NCBI RefSeq assembly: GCF_035474595.1
Contig: NZ_DATIND010000025.1
Span: 36,653-100,652 of the forward strand
DNA from: Longimicrobium sp.
GTDB taxonomy: Bacteria > Gemmatimonadota > Gemmatimonadetes > Longimicrobiales > Longimicrobiaceae
Length of the DNA stretch: 64,000 nt
Reading direction: 5' to 3'
In this document: in pieces, positions 43,813-52,871 of the stretch
How positions within the stretch are numbered: position 1 is the first letter of the stretch
Layout of the letters: each line of letters begins with the position of its first letter
The notes under the pieces: model-generated
Databases searched by the model: none
Told to the model about the DNA's origin: nothing
Seen by the model: the letters and a program-made list of their open reading frames with translations, nothing else
Made by a program: the position numbers and the translations under genes

Positions 43813-45642
43813 CTACCGGGCGAGGCGGCCGGTCGAGAAGGTGATGTTGTCCCAGTAGCGCATCTCGTCGAACGTACCGCCGTAGTTCACCTGGTCACCC
43901 ACGATGAAGTAGCGGAATTTCTGGTTGGCGGGCGATGCCGTCCAGGCGGGATCGCTCCAGGTGAGGTTCGTCCGCTCGTACACCAGCGCGCCGTCCACCC
44001 ATACGCGGATCACCCCGTCCTTCGCGGTGAACGAGGTGTTCAACCGCTGTTCCATCTCCAGCTTGTACCACCGCCCCGCCTGCAGGGTGGCCAGACCGAC
44101 GTCCTGGTGGAAGCCGCTCGGCCCGTAGCCCTGGCTGACGATGAGCGTGTAGCCGTACAGGGCCAGCACGGTCGAGAAATCGGGGAAGCCGGTGCTCTCG
44201 TCGCGCTGGAAGTACAGGAGCTTGCGGCCCGCCGGCTCGCTTCCCGGCAGCGGCTGTCCCACGTACAGGTCGCCGCGGAACACGATGGTCTGGCCCAGCC
44301 CGACGCCTGCGTTGCTCTCGTACATCACGCCGCGGTTGCGGTCCGCCGCTGTCCCGGCGTAGTGGATGCTCACCACCCTGCCGTGCCCGGCGCCGGTGGG
44401 ATCGTTCACCACGCTCAGGTCGCTGGGATACTGGTCCCACGGATAGGTGAAGGGCGACAGCGTGCCGGTCTCGAAGGTGCTGCTGGCCAGCACCGTCGGC
44501 GTCCCGGTAGTCGGCGGCGGGGTCGTGGTGACCGGCGTCTTCACGGCCACGGGCGCGGAGGCGGTCTTCCCCTCGGCGGTGGCGGTGATGGTGGCGCTGC
44601 CGTCGGCCAGCGCGAACACCACGCCCAGCGGCGACACGTTGGCCACCGCGGGGTTGGAGCTGCTCCAGGCGACCACGCGCCCGGTGAGCACGTTGCCGCC
44701 CGCGTCCTTCGCGACCGCCGCGGCCTGCGCGTTCTGCCCCGGCGCCAGCGCGAACGACGTGGGGGACACGGCCAGCGAGGCGATGGGCACCGCCTGCACG
44801 CTCACCTGTGCCTGCGCGGCCACGCCCGACGGCGCCGCGGCGGTGACCACCGCCGAGCCCGCGGCCAGCGAGCGCACCATGCCCGAGGCGTCCACCGTGG
44901 CGATGGCGGGCGCGGAGCTGGTCCACGTGTAGCCGGTGCCCGGGACCACCGCGCCGTTGGAGTCGCGCGCGACGGCCTGCAGGGAGAGCGACTGGCCGGT
45001 CTGGAGGGATGCGACGGCCGGGGTGAGGGCCACCGCGGCCACCAGCTGCACGACCTGGATCATGGATGTGTCCGCCTTTCCGCTCGCGGCGGCCACCACA
45101 CGGGCAAGCCCGGTGCCGCGCGCCACCACCATCCCCGTGGGGCTGACGGTGGCCACGCCGGTGTCGGCGGTGCTCCAGCCGACCGTGGTGGCCAGCGCGT
45201 TCCCCTGCGCGTCGTAGGCGGTGGCGCTCAGGCGCACGCTGTCGCCCAGCGCGCGCAGGATCACGGCGTCGGGCGTGGCCACCACGCGCGACACCTGGTG
45301 CGGCTTCACGCGCACCCGGGCGTTGCTGGTGGCGGAGCCGTAGACGGCGGTGACGGTGGCCTCGCCCTCGGCCAGGCCGCGCACGGTGCCGCTCCCGTCC
45401 ACCGTGACGATGGAGGGCGACGAGGTGCGCCACTCCGGCACGGCCGACGCGTTGCCGCCCACCACCGTGGCCTCGATGCGGGCCTGGTCGCCCGGCGCGA
45501 TCTCCACGTCGGCGTTGGCGATGCGGATGAACACGTCGCGCGCCGCCGCCGTGCCCGACGATCCGCCGCCGTCGCAGGCCGCAAGCACGGCCACGAAGGC
45601 GGCGGCGGCTTGACCGATCCGAAAGTTCCTTGAGGTGCGCAT
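43813..45642 (-). CDS. Lipoprotein with bacterial Ig-like (Big_2) domains and C-terminal lectin/lyase-like domain
   Basis: A 609-aa surface lipoprotein (lipobox LAAC, Cys23). Four Big_2-type repeats are visible, each with the pattern 'V-WSS-S-P-x-IATV...G-x-V-x-x-G-x-A-x-VTA' (for example WRTSSPSIVTVDGSGTVRGL and WTSSAPAIATVDASGMVRSL). After a Thr/Pro linker (about residue 395), the C-terminal about 210 residues (FETGTLSPF, MYESNAGVGLGQTIVFRGDLYVG, RVWVDGALVYERTNL) resemble the beta-sandwich of polysaccharide lyases or LamG-like lectins. It may bind or process the locus's own glycan. A c-di-GMP-type riboswitch lies in its leader. Confidence 0.87.
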   Translation of the reverse strand: MRTSRNFRIGQAAAAFVAVLAACDGGGSSGTAAARDVFIRIANADVEIAPGDQARIEATVVGGNASAVPEWRTSSPSIVTVDGSGTVRGLAEGEATVTAVYGSATSNARVRVKPHQVSRVVATPDAVILRALGDSVRLSATAYDAQGNALATTVGWSTADTGVATVSPTGMVVARGTGLARVVAAASGKADTSMIQVVQLVAAVALTPAVASLQTGQSLSLQAVARDSNGAVVPGTGYTWTSSAPAIATVDASGMVRSLAAGSAVVTAAAPSGVAAQAQVSVQAVPIASLAVSPTSFALAPGQNAQAAAVAKDAGGNVLTGRVVAWSSSNPAVANVSPLGVVFALADGSATITATAEGKTASAPVAVKTPVTTTPPPTTGTPTVLASSTFETGTLSPFTYPWDQYPSDLSVVNDPTGAGHGRVVSIHYAGTAADRNRGVMYESNAGVGLGQTIVFRGDLYVGQPLPGSEPAGRKLLYFQRDESTGFPDFSTVLALYGYTLIVSQGYGPSGFHQDVGLATLQAGRWYKLEMEQRLNTSFTAKDGVIRVWVDGALVYERTNLTWSDPAWTASPANQKFRYFIVGDQVNYGGTFDEMRYWDNITFSTGRLAR

Positions 45643-45751
45643 TTTACTCGTCTCCAGTCCGAAACGTCTCGAGTGTATGTCCGGACCGGCCATTCCGCAT
45701 TCCAGCACGAATACGGACCGCCGGCGGGGATCCCTTGTCGGGGAATCGCAC

Positions 45752-45856
45752 CACGCTGGCGGCCCGGCGGACATGGCGGGAGACGAGTCCCCGCGTTAGC
45801 CCCGTGGCTCTGCGTCGCCGCCTTTCGGCGGGTTTGCTCTGAGCAGCTGTGTTACG
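45752..45856 (-). promoter_or_regulatory. c-di-GMP-I (GEMM)-type riboswitch candidate
   Basis: The minus strand reads CAGAGCAAACC, then the hairpin CCGCC-GAAA-GGCGG with a GNRA tetraloop. It continues CGACGCAGAGCCACGGGGCUAA, followed by a further hairpin (GCGGG...CCCGC). This matches the conserved core of the GEMM/c-di-GMP-I aptamer: GCAAACC, P2 with a GNRA loop, GACGCAAAGCC, then CGGG-CUAA. The distal part of the second stem is less typical. It lies about 110-215 nt before the lipoprotein start, in the 45643-46282 gap, whose right half is AT-richer and would hold the promoter. Confidence 0.72.
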
Positions 45857-46103
45857 GCCGAGCCCGTCGGCCGCCCGCGGTGGGGCGCGCCGGAAAGGCT
45901 CGCGATGTTCGTGATTTGCGACGACAGGAAAGGCAACGGGTATTCCATCCCGTTCTGTCCTCTCATCATCATCCCTAAGTATTTTTGGGTGTGTGATTTA
46001 GACAGATTCGTACTTCGAGCCGCCAGGCAGGCCGGCTCTTGCATGCCGCAACGAATCGCGCAAAGCACCCGGCATCCTGCCCCGGCCCGAAGGGGAATTA
46101 GAC

Positions 46104-46200
46104 TCACACGGAGGGAACGGAGGATGGGTGTGCCCGGCAACCCTCCGTTCTTTCCGTGTGATTTCCTTCTGTTGGGTCAGGTACGGCTGAGCGAGGGGGG
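46104..46200. repeat. Hairpin plus duplicated segment, family E, copy 1
   Basis: CACACGGAGGGAACGGAGG pairs with CCTCCGTTCTTTCCGTGTG (46104-46160). It is followed by GATTTCCTTCTGT and GTCAGGTACGGCTGAGCGAG, which recur at 48390-48442 on the other side of the asparagine-synthase gene. Confidence 0.75.
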
Positions 46201-46282
46201 CGGATGGGGGGAGATTGGCGGCGCGGGCGTGAGACCATCTGGGTGGCTGAATGCACAGCCAATCAGCCGAAACGATATTATG

Positions 46283-48157
46283 TCAGGCGGGAACGAGCGC
46301 GGGAGCCGGTGCGGAGCGCGGCGACGCGGCGTGCACCTCGTGCCAGAGGTAGACGTTCGCCAGCAGCCACAGCGCCTCGGAGTGGTCCGCCGCGCCGGTC
46401 GCGTGGGCGGCCACCAGCGCGCGCACCTCGGCGGCGTCGAAGTGCGCGGCGGCGGGGTGCGCGGGGTCGCGCAGGCGCTCCAGCACGCCCGCCAGCGGGC
46501 CGCCGCGGAACCAGTCTGCCAGTGGCAGGCCGAAGCCGGACTTGCGCCCGCGGGCCACGCGCGGGCTCAGCCGCCGCTCCGCCAGTGCCTTCACCACGCG
46601 CTTGTTCTCCGTCCCCGCGATCTTCAGCCGCGTGGGGAGGCGGAGCGCCCACTCCACCATCCGCACGTCCAGGAAGGGGACGCGCGCCTCCAGGCCAACC
46701 GCCATCGACACGCGGTCCATGCGGTCCAGCGCGGATTCCAGGTACGTGCGCAGCTCGTAGCGCGACAGCGTGGCCACCGGGTCTCCGCCGGCGGCGCGTG
46801 CCTCGGCCAGCAGGCGCCGCCGCTCGTCCATCGCGCCGCCCATGGCGCCGCCGGTGAGCCGTTCCACCCGCTCCGGCGCCACGAACGCGGAGTTCAGGAT
46901 CAGCGCGTCGCCGGGCGCCAGCGGGAGGAGCGCGGCGAGCCTGGCCGCGCGGTGGCCGGGGAGGAGGCCCGCGGCCGCGGCCAGCGCGCGGCGGAGCGGC
47001 GCGGGGGCGCCGGAGGGCCGCGCCAGGTGCCAGCGCGGGTACCCGCCGAACACCTCGTCCGCGCCCTCGCCGGTCAGCACCACCGTCACCTCGCGCCGCG
47101 CGAAGCGGCTCAGCAGGTACAGCGGCACCGCGTTGGGGTGGCTCAGCGGCTCGTCGTAGAAGCCGATGAGCCGCGCCAGCAGCGGCTCCACGTCGCCGGG
47201 GCGCAGGGGGAGCACCTGGTGCTCGGTGCCCGCGCGCGCGGCCGAGTCGCGCGCCAGCGGGGTCTCGTCCCACGCGGGGTCGTCGAAGCCCACCGAGAAG
47301 CTGAGCGTCCGCGCGCCGCGGGCACGGGCGGCGTAGCCGGTCACCAGCCCCGAATCCACGCCGCCGCTGCAGAAGGCGCCCAGTGGCACGTCGCTCATCA
47401 GCTGCATCCGCACGGCGCGCTCGAGGTGCGCTTCCAGTTCGTCGCGCGCTTCGGCCAGCGTGGAGCGATCGTCATCTCCGGGGGCGGGGGGATTCCAGTA
47501 CTCCCACACCCGCAGCGACCCGTCTTCCCACACCGCCGCGTGCGCCGGGGGAAGCCGGTGGACGCCGCGGAAGAAGGTGTTGGCGCCGGCCACGTAGCGG
47601 AACGCCAGGTACTCGTGCAGCCGCTCCGAGGAGGGCTCGGCTGCGGCGCCGGTGCCCGCGAGCACGGCCTTGATCTCCGAGCCGAAGAAGAGTCCGTGGG
47701 GGGTGACGGAGTAGAAGAGCGGCTTGATGCCGAAATGGTCGCGCGCGAGCAGAACGCGGCGCCTGCGCAGGTCGTGCACGGCGAACGCGAACATCCCGTT
47801 CAGCCGCGCGGGAAGCGTGTCGCCCCACTCCTCGTAGCCGTGCGCCAGCACCTCGGTGTCGCTGCGCGTGCGGAACGCGTGGCCGCGCGACCTCAGCTCG
47901 CGGGCGAGCTCGGGGAAGTTGTAGATCTCGCCGTTGAAGGTGACCCAGACGGTGCCGTCCTCGTTCGACAGCGGCTGCGCGCCGCCCGCCAGGTCCACCA
48001 CGCTCAGCCGGCGATGCCCCAGCCCCACGTTCAGTTCGCAGCGCACCCCCGCGCCGTCGGGGCCGCGGTGGGCCAGCGTGTCGCGCATCCGCACCACGCG
48101 CGCGGCGTCCACCCGCGCATCGGGCGCGGCAAGCGCGATTCCGCAGATTCCGCACAT
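46283..48157 (-). CDS. asnB: Asparagine synthase (glutamine-hydrolysing)-type amidotransferase
   Basis: A 624-aa class II glutamine amidotransferase. It begins MCGICGIA with the nucleophile Cys2. The glutaminase domain (HRGPDGAGVRCELNVGLGHRRLSVVDL, NGEIYNFPELARELRSRGH) is followed by an ATP-pyrophosphatase synthase domain (GAFCSGGVDSGLVTGYA, VLTGEGADEVFGGYPRWH). A subgroup of this family belongs to XrtA/PEP-CTERM EPS loci, where it is thought to amidate sugar or peptide components of the matrix; this locus fits. Housekeeping asparagine synthesis is the alternative. It is flanked by two copies of repeat family E. Confidence 0.9.
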   Translation of the reverse strand: MCGICGIALAAPDARVDAARVVRMRDTLAHRGPDGAGVRCELNVGLGHRRLSVVDLAGGAQPLSNEDGTVWVTFNGEIYNFPELARELRSRGHAFRTRSDTEVLAHGYEEWGDTLPARLNGMFAFAVHDLRRRRVLLARDHFGIKPLFYSVTPHGLFFGSEIKAVLAGTGAAAEPSSERLHEYLAFRYVAGANTFFRGVHRLPPAHAAVWEDGSLRVWEYWNPPAPGDDDRSTLAEARDELEAHLERAVRMQLMSDVPLGAFCSGGVDSGLVTGYAARARGARTLSFSVGFDDPAWDETPLARDSAARAGTEHQVLPLRPGDVEPLLARLIGFYDEPLSHPNAVPLYLLSRFARREVTVVLTGEGADEVFGGYPRWHLARPSGAPAPLRRALAAAAGLLPGHRAARLAALLPLAPGDALILNSAFVAPERVERLTGGAMGGAMDERRRLLAEARAAGGDPVATLSRYELRTYLESALDRMDRVSMAVGLEARVPFLDVRMVEWALRLPTRLKIAGTENKRVVKALAERRLSPRVARGRKSGFGLPLADWFRGGPLAGVLERLRDPAHPAAAHFDAAEVRALVAAHATGAADHSEALWLLANVYLWHEVHAASPRSAPAPALVPA

Positions 48158-48389
48158 GGAGAGGTGGCGTTCGGGGCGGGGAAGGGGGACCGGGGGAGAG
48201 GTGCCGCACGGGAAGGGTCCGGACCGGTCGGGATCGACCGGGCTTCAAGTTCCAGGCCGGAGAGCCGGCTGCCGTGCAACGACCGCCGCTGTCGACTTCG
48301 CCGGTCCTGCCTGCGGCGAACGGCAATCGTTCGTTGCCGTGCATGACCTGAGCAGGATAGGGGGCGCCACCCTGGCGGCGAGCACGCCT

Positions 48390-48442
48390 CCAGTCCCTCC
48401 CTGTGATTTCCCTCTGTCAAGTCAGGTACGGCTGAGCGAGAG
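48390..48442. repeat. Family E, copy 2, overlapping the end of the aminotransferase gene
   Basis: CCCTGTGATTTCCCTCTGTCAAGTCAGGTACGGCTGAGCGAG matches 46155-46197 with a few differences. The GTCAGGTACGGCTGAGCGAG part contains the stop and last codons of the minus-strand gene 48422-49666. The 48158-48421 gap holds no gene. Confidence 0.75.
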
Positions 48443-49666
48443 GCGGGGCGATGCGGGGGAGACAGGCGGTACGGCTCCGCGCACGAGCGCGGTGATCGCG
48501 CCCAGGTCGGCGGGGGTGAGGAGGGAGTGCGTGGGGAGGGTGACGAGATGCGACGCGAGCGTCTCGGCGCCGGGGAAGCGCCGCTCGGGGCCGGTGAGGC
48601 GCGGCTTCAGCGCGGGGAGCGCGGCCAGCGGCAGCGGGTAGCCGCGGGCGATGCCGAGCCGCGCGGCATCGGATGGCAGGGGGGCGTCGAGGAGGAGGGG
48701 GAGGCGGAGGAAGCCGGGATCCGCGCCATCGACGGGGCGGATCGGATGGATGCCGGGGACGTCGCCCAGCGCGGCGAGGAGCGCGCGGGCGTTCCGGCGG
48801 CGCGCGTCGGCCTCGCGCTCGGCGGCGGCGCGGGTGCGGCGCAGGAGCGTGGCGGCGGCGCGGGGGAGCGCGCGCGGCGGGCGGGGCGGATGGTAGACGG
48901 TTTCGCCCAGCGCCAGGCCGGGAATCGCGCTGGGGAGCGCGTACAGCGACGGGCGGCCGAGCATCCACTGCGCCGCGGACGCCGCGAGGTTCATCATCTC
49001 CGCGAGCGCGCCGCCGGGAGGGACGGATGGCATCTCCATCTTCATCCCCATCTCCATCCCTTCCGAACCCATCTCCATCCCTTCCGTGTGGACGAGCAGC
49101 GCGCCGCCGCGGCCGCCCGTCCACCCCTTCCCCCGCCCGAAGCTGAGCACCGAGAGCGCGCCGAACGACCCCGCGGGCCGCCCACGCCAGGCGGCGCCGT
49201 GCCCCTGCGCCGCGTCTTCAACCACGATGGCGCCGTGCCGCGCGGCGAGCGCGAGCAGCTCCGCCCACGCGGGCGGGTGGCCATACGCCCACGCGGCCAC
49301 GACCACGCGCGCACCGGCCGCCAGCACGCGCTCGAGCGAGTCCATGTCCGGCGTGAGCGTGCGCGGGTCGACGTCGTACAGCGACACCGCCGCGTCCGCG
49401 CCCACGGCCGCGGCGGCGACGTCGTAGCACGTCCACGCGGGAAGGGCGACGGGCGCGGCCGGGTCGCCGGAGAGCGTGCGCGCCGCGGAGATGGCGAGCT
49501 GCAGCGCCTGGGTGCCGCTCGCGCAGAGCACGCCGGAGGCCGCGCGGTGGCGGGCGAGGAGGTTGGCCAGGAGGCGGTCCGCGTCGCCGCGGCGCAGGAG
49601 CGAGCCCGCGGCGCCGGCCAGCGCGCGGGCGGTGAGCGGCGAGTACGCGGCGAGCTGGCGGCGCAT
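48422..49666 (-). CDS. DegT/DnrJ/EryC1/StrS-type PLP aminotransferase
   Basis: A 414-aa fold-type I PLP enzyme. Features are SGTQALQLAISAARTL (phosphate-binding), ALPAWTCYDVAAAAVGADA, VVEDAAQGHGAAWRG (Asp for the pyridine N) and LSFGRGKGWTGGRGGALL, with the Schiff-base Lys. It probably makes an amino-sugar for the glycan. An odd Met/Glu-rich insert with an internal duplication (TEGMEMGSEGMEMGMKMEM, about 190-210) sits after the active-site loop. Its stop region is copied at 46178. ATG 49666 overlaps the upstream stop by one base. Confidence 0.82.
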   Translation of the reverse strand: MRRQLAAYSPLTARALAGAAGSLLRRGDADRLLANLLARHRAASGVLCASGTQALQLAISAARTLSGDPAAPVALPAWTCYDVAAAAVGADAAVSLYDVDPRTLTPDMDSLERVLAAGARVVVAAWAYGHPPAWAELLALAARHGAIVVEDAAQGHGAAWRGRPAGSFGALSVLSFGRGKGWTGGRGGALLVHTEGMEMGSEGMEMGMKMEMPSVPPGGALAEMMNLAASAAQWMLGRPSLYALPSAIPGLALGETVYHPPRPPRALPRAAATLLRRTRAAAEREADARRRNARALLAALGDVPGIHPIRPVDGADPGFLRLPLLLDAPLPSDAARLGIARGYPLPLAALPALKPRLTGPERRFPGAETLASHLVTLPTHSLLTPADLGAITALVRGAVPPVSPASPRLSLSRT

Positions 49667-50721
49667 CAGGGAAAGTGGCGGGAGAGCGCGGGGCCCAGCC
49701 GGTTGGCCACGGCCAGCGGAAGCCGCTGCCACGCCCGCACGGCCAGCCGGTATCCGCGTCCGTCGGGCGACGGCGTTCCCGCCTCGCCGCCGGGGGACCA
49801 CGCGATCCACGGGAGCGTGGCGTCGGTGCCGCCCCACTGCTCCTTGAAGCGGTGCGTCGACCCGCCGGGGGTGCACCGGCCGAAGGAGAAGACGCGCATC
49901 CCGCGCGCGATCGCCTCGCGCATCACCCCCCAGTACAGCAGCATGTTGGGCGAGGCCGCGTTGTGCTCGCGCAGCGACGACGCCCAGGTGATCTCCATCT
50001 CCCCCCCGAACAGCAGGCAGCAGGCGCCGGCGACGGGCACATCGCCGCGATACACGGCCGCGAAGAGCACGTGGCCGGGGAAGCGCCGCGCCATGGCCGC
50101 GAACCAGGCGCGGGGGAGCACGGGGGTGCCCAGGTCGCGCATGTTGCGCGCGAACACCGCGTAGAAGGCGTCGGCCTCGCCGTCGCCGCAGCGGAACTCC
50201 ATCCCCTCCTTCATGGGCCGCCTGATCTGGCTGCGGAGCTTGGCGCGGAACCCCGTCTCCCACAGCTCCTCCTCGGTCGCCGGGAGGGGGAGATACCGCA
50301 CCACCTTGCGCGGCGGCGCCGTGTCCGCGGGAAAGGCGAGCGGCGCGCGGACGCGCATCTCCAGCACGCCGGCCCCGCACCGCCGCGCCTCGGCGTGCGC
50401 GTGCGCGGCGAGAAGGGCGCGCGCCTTTTCGTCCCCCAGCGGGCCGCCGTCGTTCAGGAAGGGCATGGAGACGAGGAAGTGCCCCGTAAGCCGGCTGCGG
50501 ACGCGGACCAGCGGAAGCACGCCGCGCCACTCGCCTTCCGCGTCTTCCGCGGCCCAGAGCAGCGTCTGGTGGCCCAGCACGTCGGCCATCACCTCGCGCC
50601 AGCCGGCCAGGTGGCAGAGCGTGCCGCCGTCGCTGTCACGGACGAAGCGGTCCCACCGCGCCACGTCGTCCACCGGCGTGACGCGGAGCGCGGAGGCGGG
50701 GGCGGCGGTCAGGCCGGGCAC
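49666..50721 (-). CDS. FemAB-type acyltransferase, second member
   Basis: A 351-aa FemAB/GNAT-like protein: KLRSQIRRPMKEGMEFRCGD (loop), VAGACCLLFGGEMEITWASSLREHNAASPNMLLYWGVMREAI and FSFGRCTPGGSTHRFKEQWGG near the end. This fits the exosortase-associated FemAB group. The start is GTG 50721 (VPGLTAAPAS), inside the preceding gene (13-nt overlap), because no ATG exists before the conserved region. Gene order deacetylase-FemAB is also that of XrtA loci. Confidence 0.83.
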   Translation of the reverse strand: MPGLTAAPASALRVTPVDDVARWDRFVRDSDGGTLCHLAGWREVMADVLGHQTLLWAAEDAEGEWRGVLPLVRVRSRLTGHFLVSMPFLNDGGPLGDEKARALLAAHAHAEARRCGAGVLEMRVRAPLAFPADTAPPRKVVRYLPLPATEEELWETGFRAKLRSQIRRPMKEGMEFRCGDGEADAFYAVFARNMRDLGTPVLPRAWFAAMARRFPGHVLFAAVYRGDVPVAGACCLLFGGEMEITWASSLREHNAASPNMLLYWGVMREAIARGMRVFSFGRCTPGGSTHRFKEQWGGTDATLPWIAWSPGGEAGTPSPDGRGYRLAVRAWQRLPLAVANRLGPALSRHFP

Positions 50722-51560
50722 GGGGCCTCCGCGGGGGCGGATTCGAGCGCCAGGGTGCGGGCGATGGGCTGGAAGCGGAACCCGGCGAGGAGACGGCGGA
50801 TGCGGGGGACGGTGCGCTTCAGCCCGCCGTAGTGACGCATCCGCGTCTTCAGGTCCACGCGGATGCGCGGCTGTTCGGGATCGAGCTCCCACGGGTGGAC
50901 GTAGAAGGTGCCGGGGACGCCGCGCCGCTCCGCCTGCCGCAGCGCGCCGGTGACGAGCGCGCGGGGAAGGAGACGGAGGAAGGCGCCGCCGCCGGCCGGA
51001 AAGAGGCGGCCGCCGGCGCGGAGCGTCGCGGGCGGAAGCTCGTGCAGCACGCCCGCGGCGCGTTCCACGCGGTGCGGGTCGCGCGCCGCCGCCGGCCAGC
51101 CGTGCCCGCGGCCGGGAAAGACGCTGGAGTCGTACGCGTACCCTTCTTCCAGCAGCACGTCGAACGCCCAGGCCCGTTCGGGGGAGATGGAGAAGCTCGG
51201 CGCGCGGTAGCCCCAAACGGGCGCGCCCGCCGCATCCTCCAGCACCGCCTTGGACGTGCGGACGGACTCGCGGAACTGCGCGGGGGTGAGCGCATCGACC
51301 CGCTCGTGGCCCCACCCGTGCGACGCCACCTCGTGCCCCGCCGCGGCGATGTCGCGCACCAGCGCGGGGTGGCGCTCGGCGATCCAGCCCAGCACGAAGA
51401 AGGTCCCCGCCGAGCCGTGCTCCGCCAGCAGCTCCAGCAGCAGGCGCGTGGCGCGTTCGACGCGGCCGGGGAGCCGGTCCCAGTCCGCGCGGGGGACGTA
51501 CGGCTCCAGCGCGTGGACCTGGAAGTACTCCTCGACGTCGACGGTGAAGTGGTGGTTCAT
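50709..51560 (-). CDS. Polysaccharide deacetylase, XrtA/PEP-CTERM-associated type
   Basis: A 283-aa NodB-domain protein starting MNHHFTVDVEEYFQVHALEP, the hallmark opening of the exosortase-associated deacetylase family ('TVDVEDYFQV'). Further motifs are ATRLLLELLAEHGSAGTFFVLGWIAERHP, HEVASHGWGHERVD (metal His), GYRAPSFSISPE and FYVHPWELDPEQPRI. It acts on the nascent or exported exopolysaccharide. It is first in the minus-strand order of the glycan locus. The divergent VanZ gene begins 246 nt away. Confidence 0.9.
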   Translation of the reverse strand: MNHHFTVDVEEYFQVHALEPYVPRADWDRLPGRVERATRLLLELLAEHGSAGTFFVLGWIAERHPALVRDIAAAGHEVASHGWGHERVDALTPAQFRESVRTSKAVLEDAAGAPVWGYRAPSFSISPERAWAFDVLLEEGYAYDSSVFPGRGHGWPAAARDPHRVERAAGVLHELPPATLRAGGRLFPAGGGAFLRLLPRALVTGALRQAERRGVPGTFYVHPWELDPEQPRIRVDLKTRMRHYGGLKRTVPRIRRLLAGFRFQPIARTLALESAPAEAPCPA

Positions 51561-51805
51561 CGGCGGGGTTGGGCGGTGATCCGGACCGGCGGCGGGCGAC
51601 GAAGCGTGCAGGGAGCGCGCCGGGCACCGAGTCGAGCATCGGCCGAGGCCATCATCCCCGCGCGCGGCGAGCGGGGACGCGGCGGGGAGACGCCTCGCAT
51701 CTCCGCGACTTGCCTCGCTTTTCGTCGGCCGGCGCCCGCAGGTGTGGCGCCGATGCAACACATCGCCCCGCATCTCCCGCTTCGTCCGCCTTCGACCCGC
51801 GCCAC

Positions 51806-52777
51806 GTGACCGATTCCGGCCGCAGCCCGCAGCGCATCGCCTCCCTCGCCGTCCTGCTGGCGGTGCTCGTGGCCGTGCTGGCGCCGCAGCCGGGGCGCGA
51901 CTACCCGATCACCTGGTGCCTGGCGTGCGGCGAGCGGGCGGGCTCGGACGCGGTGCGCAACCTTCTCCTCTTCGTCCCGTTGGGGATGGTGGCGGCGGGG
52001 TGGCTCCGCCCGGCGGCGCTGGCCGCGGCCGCGTGCGCCGCGCTCTCGCTGGGCGTGGAGGCGGCGCAGGTGTGGATTCCCGGCCGCGACCCGGCGCTCA
52101 GCGACTTCCTGTTCAACTCGCTCGGCGCCGCCGCCGGGGTGGCGCTCGCCCGCTCGCGATCGGTGTGGCTGCGGCCGTCGCGGCGCGGCGCGGGGCGGCT
52201 GGTGCTCGGGTGGGCGGCGCTGGTGTGGGCCGCGGTCGCCGCGACGGGGTGGCTCCTCGCGCCCGCGACCTGGTCGCCGCGCCTCGCCGTCGCCGAGCGG
52301 GATGGGGACGACCTGATTCTCCGCGTCCACACCCGCGCGGAGTGGCTCCACCTCGACCAGCCCGTGGTGCGCTGGCGCGGCGCCCTCCGCGGCGTCGGCG
52401 CGGAAGCGGGGGAGCGCTTTCTCGCGACACAGGGGCGCGGCGGATGGTGCATGCGTGCCGGCGCGCGGCGGCGCTGCGGGATGGGGGCGACGGCGGGGAG
52501 CGGGTGGGGGATGATCGTCTTTCCCGACGCCATCGCCCGCCGCATCGGCTCGCTGGTGGATGCGGCGTGGGCGGCGTTCCTCTTCGTTCCGCTCGGATTC
52601 TGGCTGCGCCGCGGCCGCATCTCCATCGCCGCGATGGGTATCGCGTTCGCGGTGCTGGCGGTGCTTCCCGCGCTGGGCCTGCTGGCGCGGACGCCCGCGC
52701 CGGAGTGGCTGGGCGCGGCGATGGGGATCGCGGCGGGGGTGGGGTTGGCGCGGGTGGTTGGCTCGGAGGGCGAATGA
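51806..52777 (+). CDS. VanZ-like membrane protein
   Basis: A 323-aa protein. The N-terminal half is a VanZ-like domain with four helices (ASLAVLLAVLVAVLAPQPGRDYP, RNLLLFVPLGMVAAGWL, ALSLGVEAAQVWIPGRDPALSDFLFNSLGAAAGVAL). A soluble central region (about 165-240) carries a Trp-rich beta segment. Two C-terminal helices follow. VanZ-family proteins, including fusions, are found in exosortase/EPS loci. GTG 51806 is the first start that gives the hydrophobic domain; there is no ATG nearby. Confidence 0.8.
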   Translation: MTDSGRSPQRIASLAVLLAVLVAVLAPQPGRDYPITWCLACGERAGSDAVRNLLLFVPLGMVAAGWLRPAALAAAACAALSLGVEAAQVWIPGRDPALSDFLFNSLGAAAGVALARSRSVWLRPSRRGAGRLVLGWAALVWAAVAATGWLLAPATWSPRLAVAERDGDDLILRVHTRAEWLHLDQPVVRWRGALRGVGAEAGERFLATQGRGGWCMRAGARRRCGMGATAGSGWGMIVFPDAIARRIGSLVDAAWAAFLFVPLGFWLRRGRISIAAMGIAFAVLAVLPALGLLARTPAPEWLGAAMGIAAGVGLARVVGSEGE

Positions 52778-52871
52778 ATTTAATGAATTCGCGGCAACAA
52801 CTGCACAAAGTCCGCCTTCGCGGACTCGGGGCCGCAACAACCTCCCGGGTAACCGGGGCCACACCGAGGCT

